A stretch of DNA of 64,000 bases from Paralithodes platypus. Taxonomy: Eukaryota > Arthropoda > Malacostraca > Decapoda > Lithodidae. The position numbers and the translations under genes are program-made. This document shows, piece after piece, positions 10,805-21,521 of this stretch. The notes beneath the pieces were generated by a model. That model saw nothing but the letters and a program-made list of their open reading frames with translations. It did no database searches and was not told where the DNA came from. Numbering within the stretch: the first letter of the stretch is position 1; each line of letters starts with the position of its first letter. The stretch spans positions 18,772,551 to 18,836,550 of the forward strand of contig CM064519.1 in assembly GCA_032716605.1 (NCBI GenBank), read 5' to 3'.

Positions 10805-11011
10805 CATAGACAAACATGACATTGATGATATGCTGAAATAAATCCTCAAATAAGCTTTTACAACTCTACTGGAATCAAAACACTCAGTGGCGCATGCGCA
10901 GAAGTTTATTTAAGCCGACGCCATTTTGTGGACACACGTATGCAGTTGTCCATACGTTAGGATGTTACATAGCTACTTCTTAACCCATTTACCCCCATGA
11001 CGTCTTTTTAA

Positions 11012-11348
11012 CCTAAGAAGTGCGCATGGGGGGTATGAGACACCACACTCCTGTGCTGACGTATTTGAGCTGTTCCCATCACTAACATCGTTATTTTACA
11101 TAAATAGCATTAATACTTATCCATATGCGCCTATTATAGGTTGATTATAAAGGTATTAACCTGTTACAACAATAAAACAAGTGGAAGCAGTGTTTGGATG
11201 GTCAAAATCGGCGATACAGGCCGGGAGTTACATAATGTATGGCTGAGGCAACCTCCCTGCCCTCCACCCCTCCCCTTGTCTGGAGAGACACTTTTCCGCA
11301 ATAGTCTCTCTCTCGCTCTTTCCCACGCTTGGTAACAGTGATGACAAT
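11012..11348 (+). mobile_element. Left part of TTAA-type element Y (diverged relative of X)
   Basis: Following TTAA at 11008-11011 the sequence CCTAAGAAGTGCGCATGGGG closely resembles the start of elements X1 and X2. It continues in parallel with them (GTGCTGACGTATTTGAG, TATGCGCCTATTAT) to about 11348. There it breaks into a partial copy of MITE Z. The continuation of Y appears at about 26091-26361, on the far side of the nested insertions. Confidence 0.65.
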
Positions 11349-11432
11349 GGGAGGTTTGACGTACCTCCCAACCTACCAAATAGGAAAACCTACTATTTGG
11401 TAGTAGTCTTGGAAAATCCAACGTCAAGGCTA
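11349..11432. mobile_element. Partial MITE Z ending at a TTAA
   Basis: Contains the self-complementary GGAGGTTTGACGTACCTCC, a second hairpin around CCAAATAGG, and the terminal arm AGTAGTCTTGGAAAATCC followed by AACGTCAAGGCT. It abuts TTAA at 11433-11436. The complementary arm lies at 26051-26090 directly after the TTAA at 26047-26050, so these two arms were adjacent before the large insertions. A complete copy is at 16298-16404. Confidence 0.65.
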
Positions 11433-11436
11433 TTAA

Positions 11437-12062
11437 CCTCTGAAGTGCGCATGGGGGTAATTGGAAACGTCCCCCTGTGCTGACGTATTTGAGGTGTTTC
11501 CGTCACTAAAATATTCATTGTGCCATTAATAGCATTAATATTTATCCATATGCGCCTATTATGGGTTGATTATAAAGGTATTAACCTGAAACAACAATAA
11601 AACGAGTGAAAACAGCGTTTGGATGGTCAAATCGGAGATATAGCCCGCGAGTTGTATAATGTATGGGTGAGGCAATCTGCTTTCCCGCCAATTTCCCCCA
11701 AGGCCACTGAGACACAGTCGATCGATACTCTCTCTCTCTCTCTTGCACTCGCTTGCTATCAGTGATGACCACACCCTCCAATCGGATTTCTAATGTTAGC
11801 ACGAAAATATACCTCAGAATAAGGGAATAACAGGGAAAATAGGTGATAACTGAAGGAGGAGGAAAGTGGGGAAGGAGGGGAGGTAGAGGACTGAGATTTT
11901 GCATGGCCCAGGGGCCAAAAAAAAAAAATAAAATAAAAAAAAAAAAATATAAATTTTTTTTTTTTTTCGATGTCAAAAGTTGATTTTTATTTTCTCTGAC
12001 TCTTAAGAGTCTTCCCGCAGTGCGCCGGGGGAACTCTTAAGAGTCTCCCCGCAGCTCCCGGG
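11437..12062 (+). mobile_element. TTAA-type element X, copy 1 (626 bp)
   Basis: It is bounded by TTAA at 11433-11436 and 12063-12066. It starts CCTCTGAAGTGCGCATGGGG and ends GTCTCCCCGCAGCTCCCGGG. The two ends show only weak complementarity. The near end carries two copies of CTCTTAAGAGTC-type palindromes, and there is a long poly-A/poly-T patch near 11918-11965. Nearly identical to X copy 2 (26732-27359). There is no transposase. TTAA flanks suggest piggyBac-mediated movement. Confidence 0.8.
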
Positions 12063-12066
12063 TTAA

Positions 12067-12325
12067 CCTAATTGCAATGACGACTTGTCTATTTTGACTG
12101 CTATGTCGTCATTCCAACTGCGGTTAAAAAGAAAACGTCTAGAGTCTACTCCTTATCTTGCTCTAGGAGACGTTGTACATTAACCAAAACTACCACCGAA
12201 GGTGAAAAAAGCATAGAAGAGAAGAAAAAGGGGTTTACCTTAGTTACCGCTCAAGGCCCATCCCGTGTTCCGTTATGTGCAGATCCCTGTCGAACGTGCG
12301 CATGAGCGACCCTCTTTTGTCATCA
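12067..12325 (+). repeat. Left 259-bp inverted terminal repeat
   Basis: This is complementary to 25788-26046 over its full 259 bp, with only two mismatches that I can see (the CTGCGG/CCGCGG pair and the GTTATG/GTCATG pair). A smaller hairpin is embedded near the tip (AATGACGAC against GTCGTCATT). It is the 3' end relative to the minus-strand genes. Similarity stops at 12325, where the LINE starts. Confidence 0.9.
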
Positions 12326-12652
12326 CATCCTGGACGAAATGGATCCAGAGGGTACAGTACGTAGTGTTTCCCCGGACTGGCACTTTCCGCCCAATAGTAT
12401 AGGGGCCCGAACCTGGTGGTAGCGCTCCAGGAGGCTGCCCTGTCATTTGGCGAAAAATATCAGGCCAGTCGTAGTGCCGTGTACGCGCACGGGGTGCGTC
12501 CCTGCGGCTGGTTCTGGTGGGGCGTACCGAGGCCACTGGATCCTACCCCCTTGTAATCACTTGGGGGATGGTGCTGGGAATGGTCCCGGGGTAGACTGGA
12601 GCCGGAGTTCTGGGGGGGGTGATGCCCATCTGCCAGCCAAACCTACCTAACT

Positions 12653-14897
12653 ATGACTAAAATCAAAGAAAATAAACGTAAGTCCGATGAAACAAAACCG
12701 CACAGGACAATGACAAATGCCCCCCACAAACTCAGACTTGCTAGTGTGAATGTTGGTAGTTTGAATCTGCGTGCGAATGAAGTGGCTGAGATGTGTGAGA
12801 GGAGGCGAGTGGACGTCTGCTGTACCCAGGAAACACTCTGGAAGAGGCATGGGGTACAGTGGATTGTCGGAAGGAGGAAAAGATATAGGATATACTGGAT
12901 GGGTGTGGAGACTGATAAAGCGAAAGGAGGAGTGGGTGTTCTGGTGGCTGAAGAGCTGGCGGAAAGTGTGCTTCAGATTACGAGAGTTAGTGAAAGGCTG
13001 ATTGTTTTGAAGTTGAAAGTTGGTGAAAGAATTCTGAATGTGATATCTGCATATGCCCCACAGGCTGGTTTACAGAAAGAGATAAAAGAGGACTTCTGGA
13101 ATGACACCGTCAGTGTCATTTCAGGCCTCTCGGAGAACGAAATAACTATCGTGGGGGGGGACCTTAATGGTCACGTGGGAGCATCTGCAGATGGATACGA
13201 GGGGGTACATGGAGGAATTGGTTACGGAAGGAGAAATCTAGAAGGCGAATATATGTTGGAGTCCTGCGTTGCACTCAACATGGTTGTGTGTAACACAAAG
13301 TTCAAGAAAAGACAGAGCCACCTGATCACATATAACTCTGGGGTCTCCAGTAGCCAGATAGATTACTTCTTGGTTAACAGGAAAGACTGGAAACTAGTTC
13401 GAGATGTAAAGTTCATCCCGAGCGAAGAATGTATCCCCCAGCATAAGCTACTTGTGTGCGACATGAGCTTATACAGAGATCCTAAGCGCAAGAAGGTTTA
13501 CATACCCAAAAGGAAAGTGTGGCTGCTGAAGGACAAGGAAGTTAGGGATAGGTTTCATAATGAACTGGAGGAAATGAATAGAAATAAGGAAGCTAGGCCT
13601 AACGATGTAAATAGCCAATGGAACTTTCTTAAGCATAGCCTTATCGCTGCCACTGACAAAGTCTGTGGGAAAACAAAGGGTCACCCCAGGAATAAGACCT
13701 CTTGGTGGTGGAACGATGAGGTAGAACATGCTGTGAAAGAGAAAAGGAGATGCTTCAAAGCATGGAAGAAAGGAGGCAGCAGGGAGGAATACCAGGCAGC
13801 TAAACGAACTGCCAAAAGAGTTATTTACAATGCTAAAAATCGCATTAAGGACCTGGTCCTCGAACAAGTGTGTAACACTGACAATCCCAATGGGATCTTC
13901 AACCTAGCTAGGCGAGTTAAAAATGACAGTAGGGATATTATAGGTGAACAGTGTGTTAGAGATGATAATGGGAAGATTGTGTATGCAGAAAATGAAATCA
14001 GAGAAGCATGGAAGGTACACTATGAACGATTGCTAAATGTAGAGTTTGAATGGGATAAGGAACAGCTTAGTATCGAAAAACCAATATCTGGGCCCCCTCC
14101 TTTGATAGCACCAGCTGTAGTGAGCGACGCAATCAATAAAATGAAGGACGGTAAAGCTCCAGGTTGCTCCGACATTGTCGCTGAGATGATAAAAGCCTCA
14201 GGGGAGATTGGTGTAAACTTAGTCACTGAGTTGATAAACACCATTATTAAAGATGAGAAAATCCCAGAGGATTGGCTCAAAAGTGTAATAGTAAATATAT
14301 ACAAAGGAAAAGGGGATGCGCTAGATAGAGGAAATTATAGGGGCCTGAAAATGCTTGACCAAATCATGAAGGTCTGTGAGAGAGTCCTTGAGGGTTTGAT
14401 CAGGCAAAGCATCTCTATTGATGATATGCAGTTTGGTTTTATGCCAGGACGTGGTACAACCGATGCTATCTTCATAGTCAGGCAGATACAGGAAAGATAC
14501 CTACTAAAAGGCAGGGATCTTTACTTTGTGTTTGTGGAACTGGAGAAGGCCTTTGATAGGGTACCTAGAGATGTTGTACAGTGGGCTATGAGGAAACTTG
14601 GTGTGGAAGAGTGGCTGGTGCGTGTGATAATGAAGATGTATGAGGATTCGCGAAGTTCGGTGAGGGTGAAGGGTGTACTGAGTGATGAGTTCGCAGTCCG
14701 TGTTGGAGTCCATCAGGGTTCAGTGTTAAGCCCCCTCCTCTTTATTATGGTCTTGGAGGCGCTGTCTAGAGTTTTTAGAGGCGGACTCCCGTTGGAACTG
14801 TTTTATGCAGACGATTTAGTCCTAATAGCTGACAGTATGCAGGATGCTGAGGCCAAATTCAGAAAGTGGAGAGAGGGCATGGCGAGCAAGGGTTTAA
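12653..14897 (+). pseudogene. LINE endonuclease-reverse transcriptase, N-terminal part
   Basis: About the first 270 residues form an apurinic-like endonuclease (EEP family). Its motifs are SVNVGSLN near residue 27, CTQETLW near 58, GGDLNGHVG near 170, QIDYFLV near 235 and QHKLLVCDM near 263. It would nick DNA at the target. The reverse transcriptase follows (about 480-745), with GFMPGRGTTDAI, motif A, GVHQGSVLSPLLF (motif B) and FYADDLVLIADS (motif C). The key motif A position is Glu (residue 629, codon 14537-14539) where family members have Asp. The frame ends three codons into a 410-bp TTAA MITE and resumes in frame at 15308. This is a single-ORF, RTE-type architecture with no ORF1. Confidence 0.85.
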
Positions 14898-15307
14898 CCC
14901 TCCTCTAGCGGGTGCTCTGTGGCCGTTTTGGGCCTTTCTGGGCCGTTCTGACTGCTATATCAACCATCAGTATGAAAGGAACTGTATTGCGCCGAACACT
15001 AGGTGGAAATCGCTACACAATGATGCCACATACAGCTACGTAGCACTCGTGGAGCACTGACAGTGTTACCTCGAAGATGGAAGTTTAGCAGATTTTGCTA
15101 CCTTGCTCACTTTTAGCGAACTATTGGTTACACTGTCATCCTCACGTGCGGTGGGGGAACTGGAGTTAGTGTGGGCCGGGAGGCCACAGATGTCGGACGT
15201 ATGGATCATTACTATCCCACCCATTTTCACTCGATTTCCACCCTTTTTTCACCCGTTTTTTGCCAGTTTTTTCAACACGACTTAAGTGGTGAGCCGCTTT
15301 TTAAGGG
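14898..15307. mobile_element. 410-bp TTAA MITE inserted in the LINE reading frame
   Basis: It is flanked by TTAA at 14894-14897 and 15308-15311. The ends pair imperfectly: CCCT with CTAGCGGGTGCTC on the left, and the complement of AGCCGCTTTTTAAGGG on the right. It introduces a stop at 14906-14908. The downstream LINE codons continue in the original frame after the second TTAA, so this is a clean insertion with a four-base duplication. It has no coding potential. Confidence 0.9.
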
Positions 15308-16177
15308 TTAAGAGTCAATATTAACAAAACCAAGGTTATGCATTGTAGTTTGAGACGAGGCAATGTGGAAAAGAGCGGTGCATACCCATGTGCAGTGTGT
15401 GGAAAGGGAGTGGGCGTTAACTCAATTCAATGTAGCATCTGTCGATGTTGGGTACACCATGGGAGTAAGCGCTGTAGTAGAATAAAGGGGCCCCTGCCGA
15501 AGGATAAGTCAGAAATAGAGAAATTTGAGTGCGTAGTGTGCAAAGGCGAGCTTGTGTTAAGTGATGATCCTGTGGCTGTGAATTTTGGAAATGAGTCTTT
15601 GGAGCTGGTGAACAAGTTTTGTTACCTAGGAGATACCATCTCTGCCGGTGGTGGGGCCGAGGCTGCCACTGTTGCTAGAATTAGGTGTGGCTGGGGGAAG
15701 TTCAGAGAATTGATGCCAATTCTGACCATGAAAAGAATGCCTCTCCCCCTGAAGGGAAAGGTGTATGCCTCATGTGTTAGAAGTGCAATGACGTATGCCT
15801 CAGAAACATGGGCCGTTAAAGTAGAGGATGTCAACAGAATGGAGCGTAATGAGATGAGAATGGTGAGATGGATGTGTGGGGCCAGGCTACAGGATAGAAT
15901 AACAAATGTTGAGCTGAGGAGACGTTTGGGTATAAAGAGTATTAGCGAGGTGATGCGTACAAGTAGACTGGGATGGTATGGACATGTGGAGAGAATGGAT
16001 GAACAAAATTGGGTGAAAAAATGCAGGTCTGTGATTGTGGAGGGAGCTGCACCAAGGGGTGAACCGAGGAAGACCTGGGATCGGACTGTACGCGCCGATC
16101 TCAAATCCAAGAACTTGACAAGTGAAGCAGCCCTTAACAGGGTTGCCTGGAACGCCGCCATTAGGACAAGAGACTGA
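15308..16177 (+). pseudogene. LINE reverse transcriptase, C-terminal part with zinc finger
   Basis: This is the continuation of the LINE frame after the MITE, starting with codons for NINKTKVM, typical of the segment after motif C. Around 15384-15550 there is a Cys-rich PHD-like finger (PCAVCGKG, then IQCSICRCWVHH, then FECVVCKG), a known C-terminal feature of this LINE group that may bind nucleic acid. Further on are YLGDTISAGGG, SETWAV, MCGARLQDR and the GWYGHVERMDEQNW block. The stop at about 16175 is followed by the 3' tail. As it stands this piece has no start linked to the N-terminal domains. Confidence 0.85.
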
Positions 16178-16297
16178 AACTGCACTTATGTGTGGAACAC
16201 TCAGTCTTAAAATTGTATGTATGTATGTATGTATGTATCTCACGTCAGCAGAAGAACGCGGATGGGCAAGGGTCCGGCGTGAGGGAGGGTATTATGT

Positions 16298-16404
16298 ACG
16301 TTGGATTTTCCAAGACTACTACCAAATAGTAGGTTTTCCTATTTGGTAGGTTGGGAGGTACGTCAAACCTCCCAATTTGTTAGTAGTCTTGGCAAATCCA
16401 ACGT
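16298..16404. mobile_element. MITE Z, complete copy (107 bp)
   Basis: The arms ACGTTGGATTTTCCAAGACT and AGTCTTGGCAAATCCAACGT pair with one mismatch. Inside are two further hairpins (ACCAAATAG with CTATTTGGT, and GGGAGGT with ACCTCCC). The whole element can fold into a nested structure. Partial copies sit at 11349-11432 and 26051-26090. It lies between the nested LINE and the recombinase gene. Confidence 0.75.
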
Positions 16405-16850
16405 CAAGGCTGCATAACAAATAGGAGGAGGACATCCAAGCCCAACATACCAAAAAAACAATGCATAAAACAAAATTATGAATGACAAAGAAACACAATT
16501 TAAACAAGAGAGTTTAATAAAAGAGTGAAAAACTGAGGAGTAGCTAAAAAGAACAGTTTTAACACGTGCCCGTCATTCATAGTAATGCAAAAACATCGAC
16601 TTGTCTTAAACCAAAAACGTACTGTACCCAAAAACCCTTTTCTTCCAAAACCAACAAAAACATTGAACACAATAAGAAAACACAATTTTCAAAATGGCAA
16701 AAACACTTATGTACTGTATACATAAAACATAATCCCAAACTTGCAATCAAGTGTTGCAAACCCGTACTCCCCCCCCCCCCCCTTTACCAAAGAAAACAAA
16801 GTAAAAGAAAGAGTGACAAGGGGGGAAGACCAGGCATCTCCGCCAGAGCT
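16405..16850 (-). other. 3' untranslated part of the DIRS-like unit
   Basis: The stretch between MITE Z and the recombinase stop is A-rich on the plus strand and has a poly-C run near 16765-16780. No gene is visible. I looked for the internal complementary region expected in DIRS elements, that is, sequence matching both terminal repeat ends, and did not find it. Confidence 0.5.
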
Positions 16851-17963
16851 CTAGGAAACACGACTCCCGAGAGCTATCACAGGCCGAGGGGGTCTAACAA
16901 TGGACATGGAGAGGTAGGAGGAGACGAAGGTATTGACAGAAGACCACAACCCCGCCGAGGCGACGTCAGGTAAGGATCGACTTTGCAGGAACCGTAAGGA
17001 GGCAGCAAAGGATCGCACATCGTGCGCAGAACCCCTACAATCAGGGTTACTGGCACGAATGACCCGACAAATGTGGCGTCCGATCTGCACCTTCGAGAGC
17101 CTCCCAGTCCGAGGAGACACCCACACAGCAGTACCCGAAGTCGGCGCCACAGACTCAACATAGGAGTGCAAGGCGTGCACCGGGCACAACACATGGTGAG
17201 TATGCCCACGCTTTAAAGCCTGGATGGTGAAAGGCTTGGAAACGTGGGTCTCTCTCTCATTCTTGGCAACAAAATGAGGGGAGGGGGCTAACGTGACGAC
17301 ATTCAAGGACGGGGAGAATCGCATGCATTCCTGGGACCGTGACATGGCTGCTAGTTCAGACACCCTATCCCCAGTGGCCAGAGCGACAAGGAAGAGTGTA
17401 CGCTCCAGCAACTGAACCGGTGTAGTGTCCCGTGTATATGTGTGGGAAGCCAGAAGGTCCAGAGCTCGCCCAAGATCCCACTGAGGAGGGATCTGGCGCG
17501 GAGGCGGTCGTTCCCTGAAGGCAGCCTTCATGAAGGAATCCAGCTCCTTCGGCGGAACGACCAGCCCAGTGACGGACTCAAAGACCTCCCGGATGGCAGA
17601 CAAGTGGTTACGTATAGTGTTGACTTAAAAGTGACGGGTACGGAAGAGGTGAAACAAGTAGTGTAGTATGAGGGAAGGAGAGCTAACTGTCTGGCGAGTG
17701 TCCTGTATCCACCTAGTAAAAGACCTCCAGTGGGACTCGTAAGTCCCCCAAGTCGAAGACGTCAATGAACGCTTCAGGAAGTCAGTCAGGTCCCGTCCGT
17801 GGACTGGGAGCCACCGTGCCTCACGAACATCCACGATGCGAAGGCCAACGAGGTCCGCAGGTCTCCAACCTGGCTCAAGTGGAAGCTTGAGAAAGGGAGA
17901 GGGACCGGACTCGGGCACCACCGCTTCAACTGGGCGTACTGTGACGCACCCAGTGCGTTGCAA
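16851..17963 (-). pseudogene. DIRS-type tyrosine recombinase, one in-frame stop
   Basis: This encodes the integrase-like tyrosine recombinase that inserts DIRS circular intermediates. The N-terminal half (17963 to about 17628) has the helical DNA-binding domain signature (FLKRSLTSSTW, then GTYESHWRSF). The catalytic half is read in the same frame after a TAA near 17625. Counting from the Met near 17603, catalytic candidates are Arg80 (GDRVSEL), His194 and Arg197 (HDVRSF), Trp220 and Tyr230 (SSYLS). That is the R, HxxR, W/H, Y set of the family. Only the TAA separates the halves. The expected link to the upstream RNase H region is broken by a solo LTR at 18041-19666. Confidence 0.85.
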
Positions 17964-18040
17964 CGCAACCTGATTGTACTCCTTGGTACTCGAATGTACC
18001 GCCCGTGATCTGGCTACCGTCAGCCGCTATGTATATTGAG

Positions 18041-19666
18041 TGTGACAACTTATAACTATGTTCTTTGTATCTCTGCAAAGGTCTCGTCATGTGCTAACCA
18101 GTGGTGGGTTTTGTTTTAAGCCATGTCGAGACCTTCCATTTAATATGTAGTATCAATAGAGAAGTTGATAGATAAGACAATGGGAGTTCAGAGAGAGAGA
18201 GTGAGTTAGGCTTCAGAGCAAGAGGGTAGCAACGCGCCGCGCTGCCGGCCGGGTTGGTTGCCAGACGTATGGACTGGTTGGCAGCCTTGCGCTTATAGCT
18301 AGGCGCGACAGGGTTGGTAGTCCATTGTTGCTGGCCCATGTTGTCGTACAGCACATTGCCTGGAGGCTGGCTGCGTGTTCCATGACCAGGTTGCCTAGAA
18401 CCTTTGAGATTCTAACATCCCTTGCCCTCTCTCCCAACTTCTCACGGTTGCACTCTTTCTCTCTGACGACATTACTCTCATTTCATTCTTCTCTCTATTT
18501 AAATGCATAACCTTCCCTTGAGGTCCTAAAGGAGTTTCAGCACTCACCTCTCGTATTACTCTTAGGACAAGCATATATTTACATGTATTAGATTTAAGGG
18601 GTTAATGTGAACAGCGATCTTCTTGATGAGGATAGTTGGTGAACGTTCTACATGTTCACGAGTTATATGCCCCACTCATCATCCCATTTGTGACTAGACT
18701 GGTGCCATGTGTAAGAGCCCGACCATGCCCAGGAGTTGTCTGTAGAGGGACGAGGACTTAGCCTTGATTTGCATACCGAGCCAGGAGCGAGTGTAGCACC
18801 CGAGACTACAGCTCGCTCGTAGTGCCGGTATAGTAGAGTAACGTAATTTATCTGTCCTTGTGTTCTCTACAGTCTTCTCCTGGGTTCTCGCTTTCGGTGC
18901 TGGGACTCGTTGTTCCTGTGACTTGGCCTGCTAGCTAGAACACATGGGGATGATGAGTGGGATATATCTTTATTTTACTATGCATTGCAGCTCTCTTTAA
19001 GTATATATCTATAACACTTTACAATACACATTACTCACACACAAGACAACACTATTAATACTTTCATGTATCAATTAACTGCACTGTCGTTTTGCTGCTG
19101 TGTCCGGAGTTCTGTTGCGTAGGGCGCATACGGACTCGGAGGGGAGACAGAGTGAGAGAAGCGAAGTAGCCTATGCGGTAGTAGGCTACCGGCGCAGTAC
19201 TGTTGCCTGCAACCTTTTAGTTATTCCAAGTATAGATTCATTATTATAATAAGTGACTACTATTTATGTTCCTCCCATGTGTATTATTAGGTATCTACTG
19301 GATCATGAACATCTTGTATGCTACATGCTAGTGCATGTTAGTAGGGGACAGTTAGTGTAGTGCACACGCTTTCAAGTAGGCGTGTACATTTGTCATTTAG
19401 CATTTCACTGTCATACCTTTAGCCTGCTTCTATTCTACATTATTAGAGGCTTAATATTAACGTAGTTTCTTGAGTATTGCATTTCTTTAGTAATAACGTA
19501 ACCTATAAATGTCTGAGGGAGTTTAGCCTCATAGCCTACCCCTGTTGTACACTTTCGCCGAGTTAAGGTACCTCGTTACCGTAGACGATAACTCTGTAGG
19601 GCGTTGGTGCTTTTGTTGTCTGGAGCATATAGTATTTGGGACTGGAATCGAGCGTGTCGTTGTCAC
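18041..19666 (+). mobile_element. Probable solo LTR of a Gypsy-type element
   Basis: This block separates two neighbouring parts of the DIRS coding region, has no coding motif, and starts GTGACAAC and ends GTTGTCAC. Several words recur in the same order in the LTR-like region at 61147-62610 (CTAACATCCC followed by a CT-rich stretch, CTCCTGGG...GGT near 18890, and a GTTAAGG..ACC-type motif near the 3' end). A candidate 5-bp duplication (TTGAG/TTAAG) has one mismatch. It is interpreted as an LTR left by recombination. The similarity is diverged and the boundaries need alignment. Confidence 0.55.
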
Positions 19667-20604
19667 TTAAGCCATTTCTGTCCTACGATCAAGAATCCCG
19701 AATATGTATTGCCGATCCAGCCGTAACAGTACTAAGCCTGGGCTGGCCACAGAGGCGCTATTAGCCAGACTCTGCCGCGGTACAGCCGCAGCCTCGCGAG
19801 GACTTTGCACATCAACAGTGCGTCCGGTGGCGGAAATATGTATATCGACTGCCACCTGCTCCAGTCTTCCATGAAAGCGTCCGGACCCCCCTCCGGAGTA
19901 CGAGTCCGGAGGGATAGGTACTGAGGCAACTTGCGCGTCTCCTTCGATGCGAACAAGTCGACCTCCGGAACACCCCAGGAAGCTGCGAGGACGTCGAACA
20001 CAGTCTGTTTCATTGCCCATTCTACAAGAACGCCCTGTCCTCTCGACAGGGCGTCCGCCCACAGATTGGCAGTCCCGGGCAGGTAGGAGGCGTGCAGGGA
20101 GATGTTGTGTCGGTTCGCGAGGAAGAACAACTTCTCTGAGATCCCCAACAGAGTCAATGACCTGGAGGACCCCTGCTTTTGGATACAGTGGACAGCTGTC
20201 TGATTGTCCATCCTGAAGGCCACCGACTTTCCCCGAAGGGCCAGCGCGTGGTCCCTCAGGAAGAACAAGGGAACCAACAGTTCGAGGGCATTGATGTGTA
20301 GGTGTGTGTGTCCCACCCATCTGCTGTGATGTTGATGTCCCAGGTTGGATTGGTAACCCCACCCTACCTCGCTCGACGCATCTGTATCTACCCAGATCGT
20401 CGGCGGGGGGGCGGTCCAGGGCACAGCCGCAGAGAGCGTGCCCCGAGCAACCCAGTGTCCTAAGTGTCGGTGAATGGTACGTGGGATTGGCATGAGCCGA
20501 TCCATAGGGGCCAACGGAAACACCTTGTTGCCCATGAGTATTAGGCGGCGTAGCCTGAGCCTCCCTAAGGGAATGGTCAGAGCGGCCCAATTCAGTGAAC
20601 CCAC
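19667..20604 (-). pseudogene. DIRS-type RNase H and downstream domain
   Basis: The frame 20604-19732 encodes an RNase H that would degrade the RNA strand of the hybrid. It carries its acidic residues in order: Asp73 (VDTDAS), Glu108 (NALELL), Asp133 (RMDNQTAV) and Asp184 (WADALSR). After residue 200 comes the conserved DIRS region with EVDLFAS, a DAF..DWS segment, YIFPP and LIAPLWPAQ, often described as methyltransferase-like. A TAG replaces the codon after PAQA, and the same frame continues about 20 codons to the LTR edge. It is in the same frame as the reverse transcriptase upstream, separated by a single TAG near 20614. Confidence 0.85.
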
Positions 20605-20613
20605 TAACGAGTC

Positions 20614-21330
20614 CTAGATCCTCCTCGTGAGGGAAACCGAGTGCAACACGGCGAAGACCTTCCTGCGAAGTTTCACCGCGTTTGGCTGACTCTGGGTCAC
20701 TGTAGCGCTGGTCAGATCCCATTCGAGACCGACCCACGTCACGACACGCGACGGGGTCAGGCGAGACTTGGGAATATTTATTTTGAACCCTAACTGTGTG
20801 ATGTGTCGAACTACTGTGAGGGTGTCGTGGACGCACTGTTCTAGGGCGTCTGAAACTATCAACCAGTCATCCAAGTAAAACAGGATCTGGAGGCCGCTCC
20901 TGAGGAGAGGATCCAGAGCCTGCTTCACCAGTTTCGAGAAGACCCGCGGCGCGATGTTGAGACCGAAGGGAAGTCTGTCGAACATGAACACACGATCGGA
21001 AGTCTGAACGGCCAAGAATCGCTGGAAACGAGGATGGATAGGAACGTGCCAATACACATCCTTGAGGTCCAGCGACACTACCCACGACAGAGGTCGCAGG
21101 GCCAGTCGTACCTGGTGCACCGTCAGCATCCGAAACCGTGTGTTCACGATGTGCCCGTTGAGGGCCGACAGATCCACCAACGGTCGCATCGCGTCGCAGT
21201 CCTTCTTTGGTACCAGAAATACACGGGAGAGGAAAACCGGTTGACCGGTTTTCACCTCCTTGACGATTCCCTGCTCGTGCATGGACGTTATCACGTCGGC
21301 CACCTCCGAAGAGACGGGCCGGCTTCGTTG
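20614..21330 (-). pseudogene. DIRS-type reverse transcriptase
   Basis: This is the reverse transcriptase of the DIRS-like unit. Recognisable blocks are FLVPKKDCDAMRPLVDLSAL near the N-terminus, VVSLDLKDVYWHVPIHP (motif A, Asp present), FDRLPFGLNIAPRVF (motif B) and FYLDDWLIV (motif C, DD present). The thumb region LGFKINIPKS and the VTWVGLEWD segment follow. All catalytic Asp residues are intact. An in-frame TAG at the end separates it from RNase H. The join to gag upstream is not open in one frame. Confidence 0.88.
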
Positions 21331-21521
21331 ACAAGAGCTGAGTGGGGGTCTGGACTTCCATCTCCAGGTGAGACCCCTCCGTGCAATCTTCCGCCCCCAC
21401 GTCCCTCGCGGCCAGCGAGGGGCGCAAGGGCGAAAACAACCTGTGGTAGCCCCCGAGATGAGGTGAGCGACCCTTTCGGCCAGGCGAGAAGGAGAACAAG
21501 GAGGAGACCGACCCGGAGAAC

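Larger units (their letters stand above)
12326..16238 (+). mobile_element. RTE-like LINE nested in the DIRS-like unit
   Basis: The element comprises a GC-rich leader (about 12326-12652), one coding region for endonuclease and reverse transcriptase (12653-16177, interrupted by a MITE) and a short 3' tail of TATG repeats ending about 16238. A truncated relative lies at 163-330. No clear target duplication is found, because the left junction coincides with the inner edge of the inverted repeat. It reads opposite to the DIRS genes. Confidence 0.8.

Noticed and set aside
13469..13867. Minus-strand 132-codon frame opposite the LINE
   Set aside because: Antisense shadow of the endonuclease-reverse transcriptase frame, no motif.
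19667..20836. 389-codon minus-strand frame overlapping RNase H
   Set aside because: It is in a different phase from the reverse transcriptase and RNase H, whose catalytic motifs define the true frame. The Ser/Arg/Gly-rich product is a shadow of GC-rich coding DNA.
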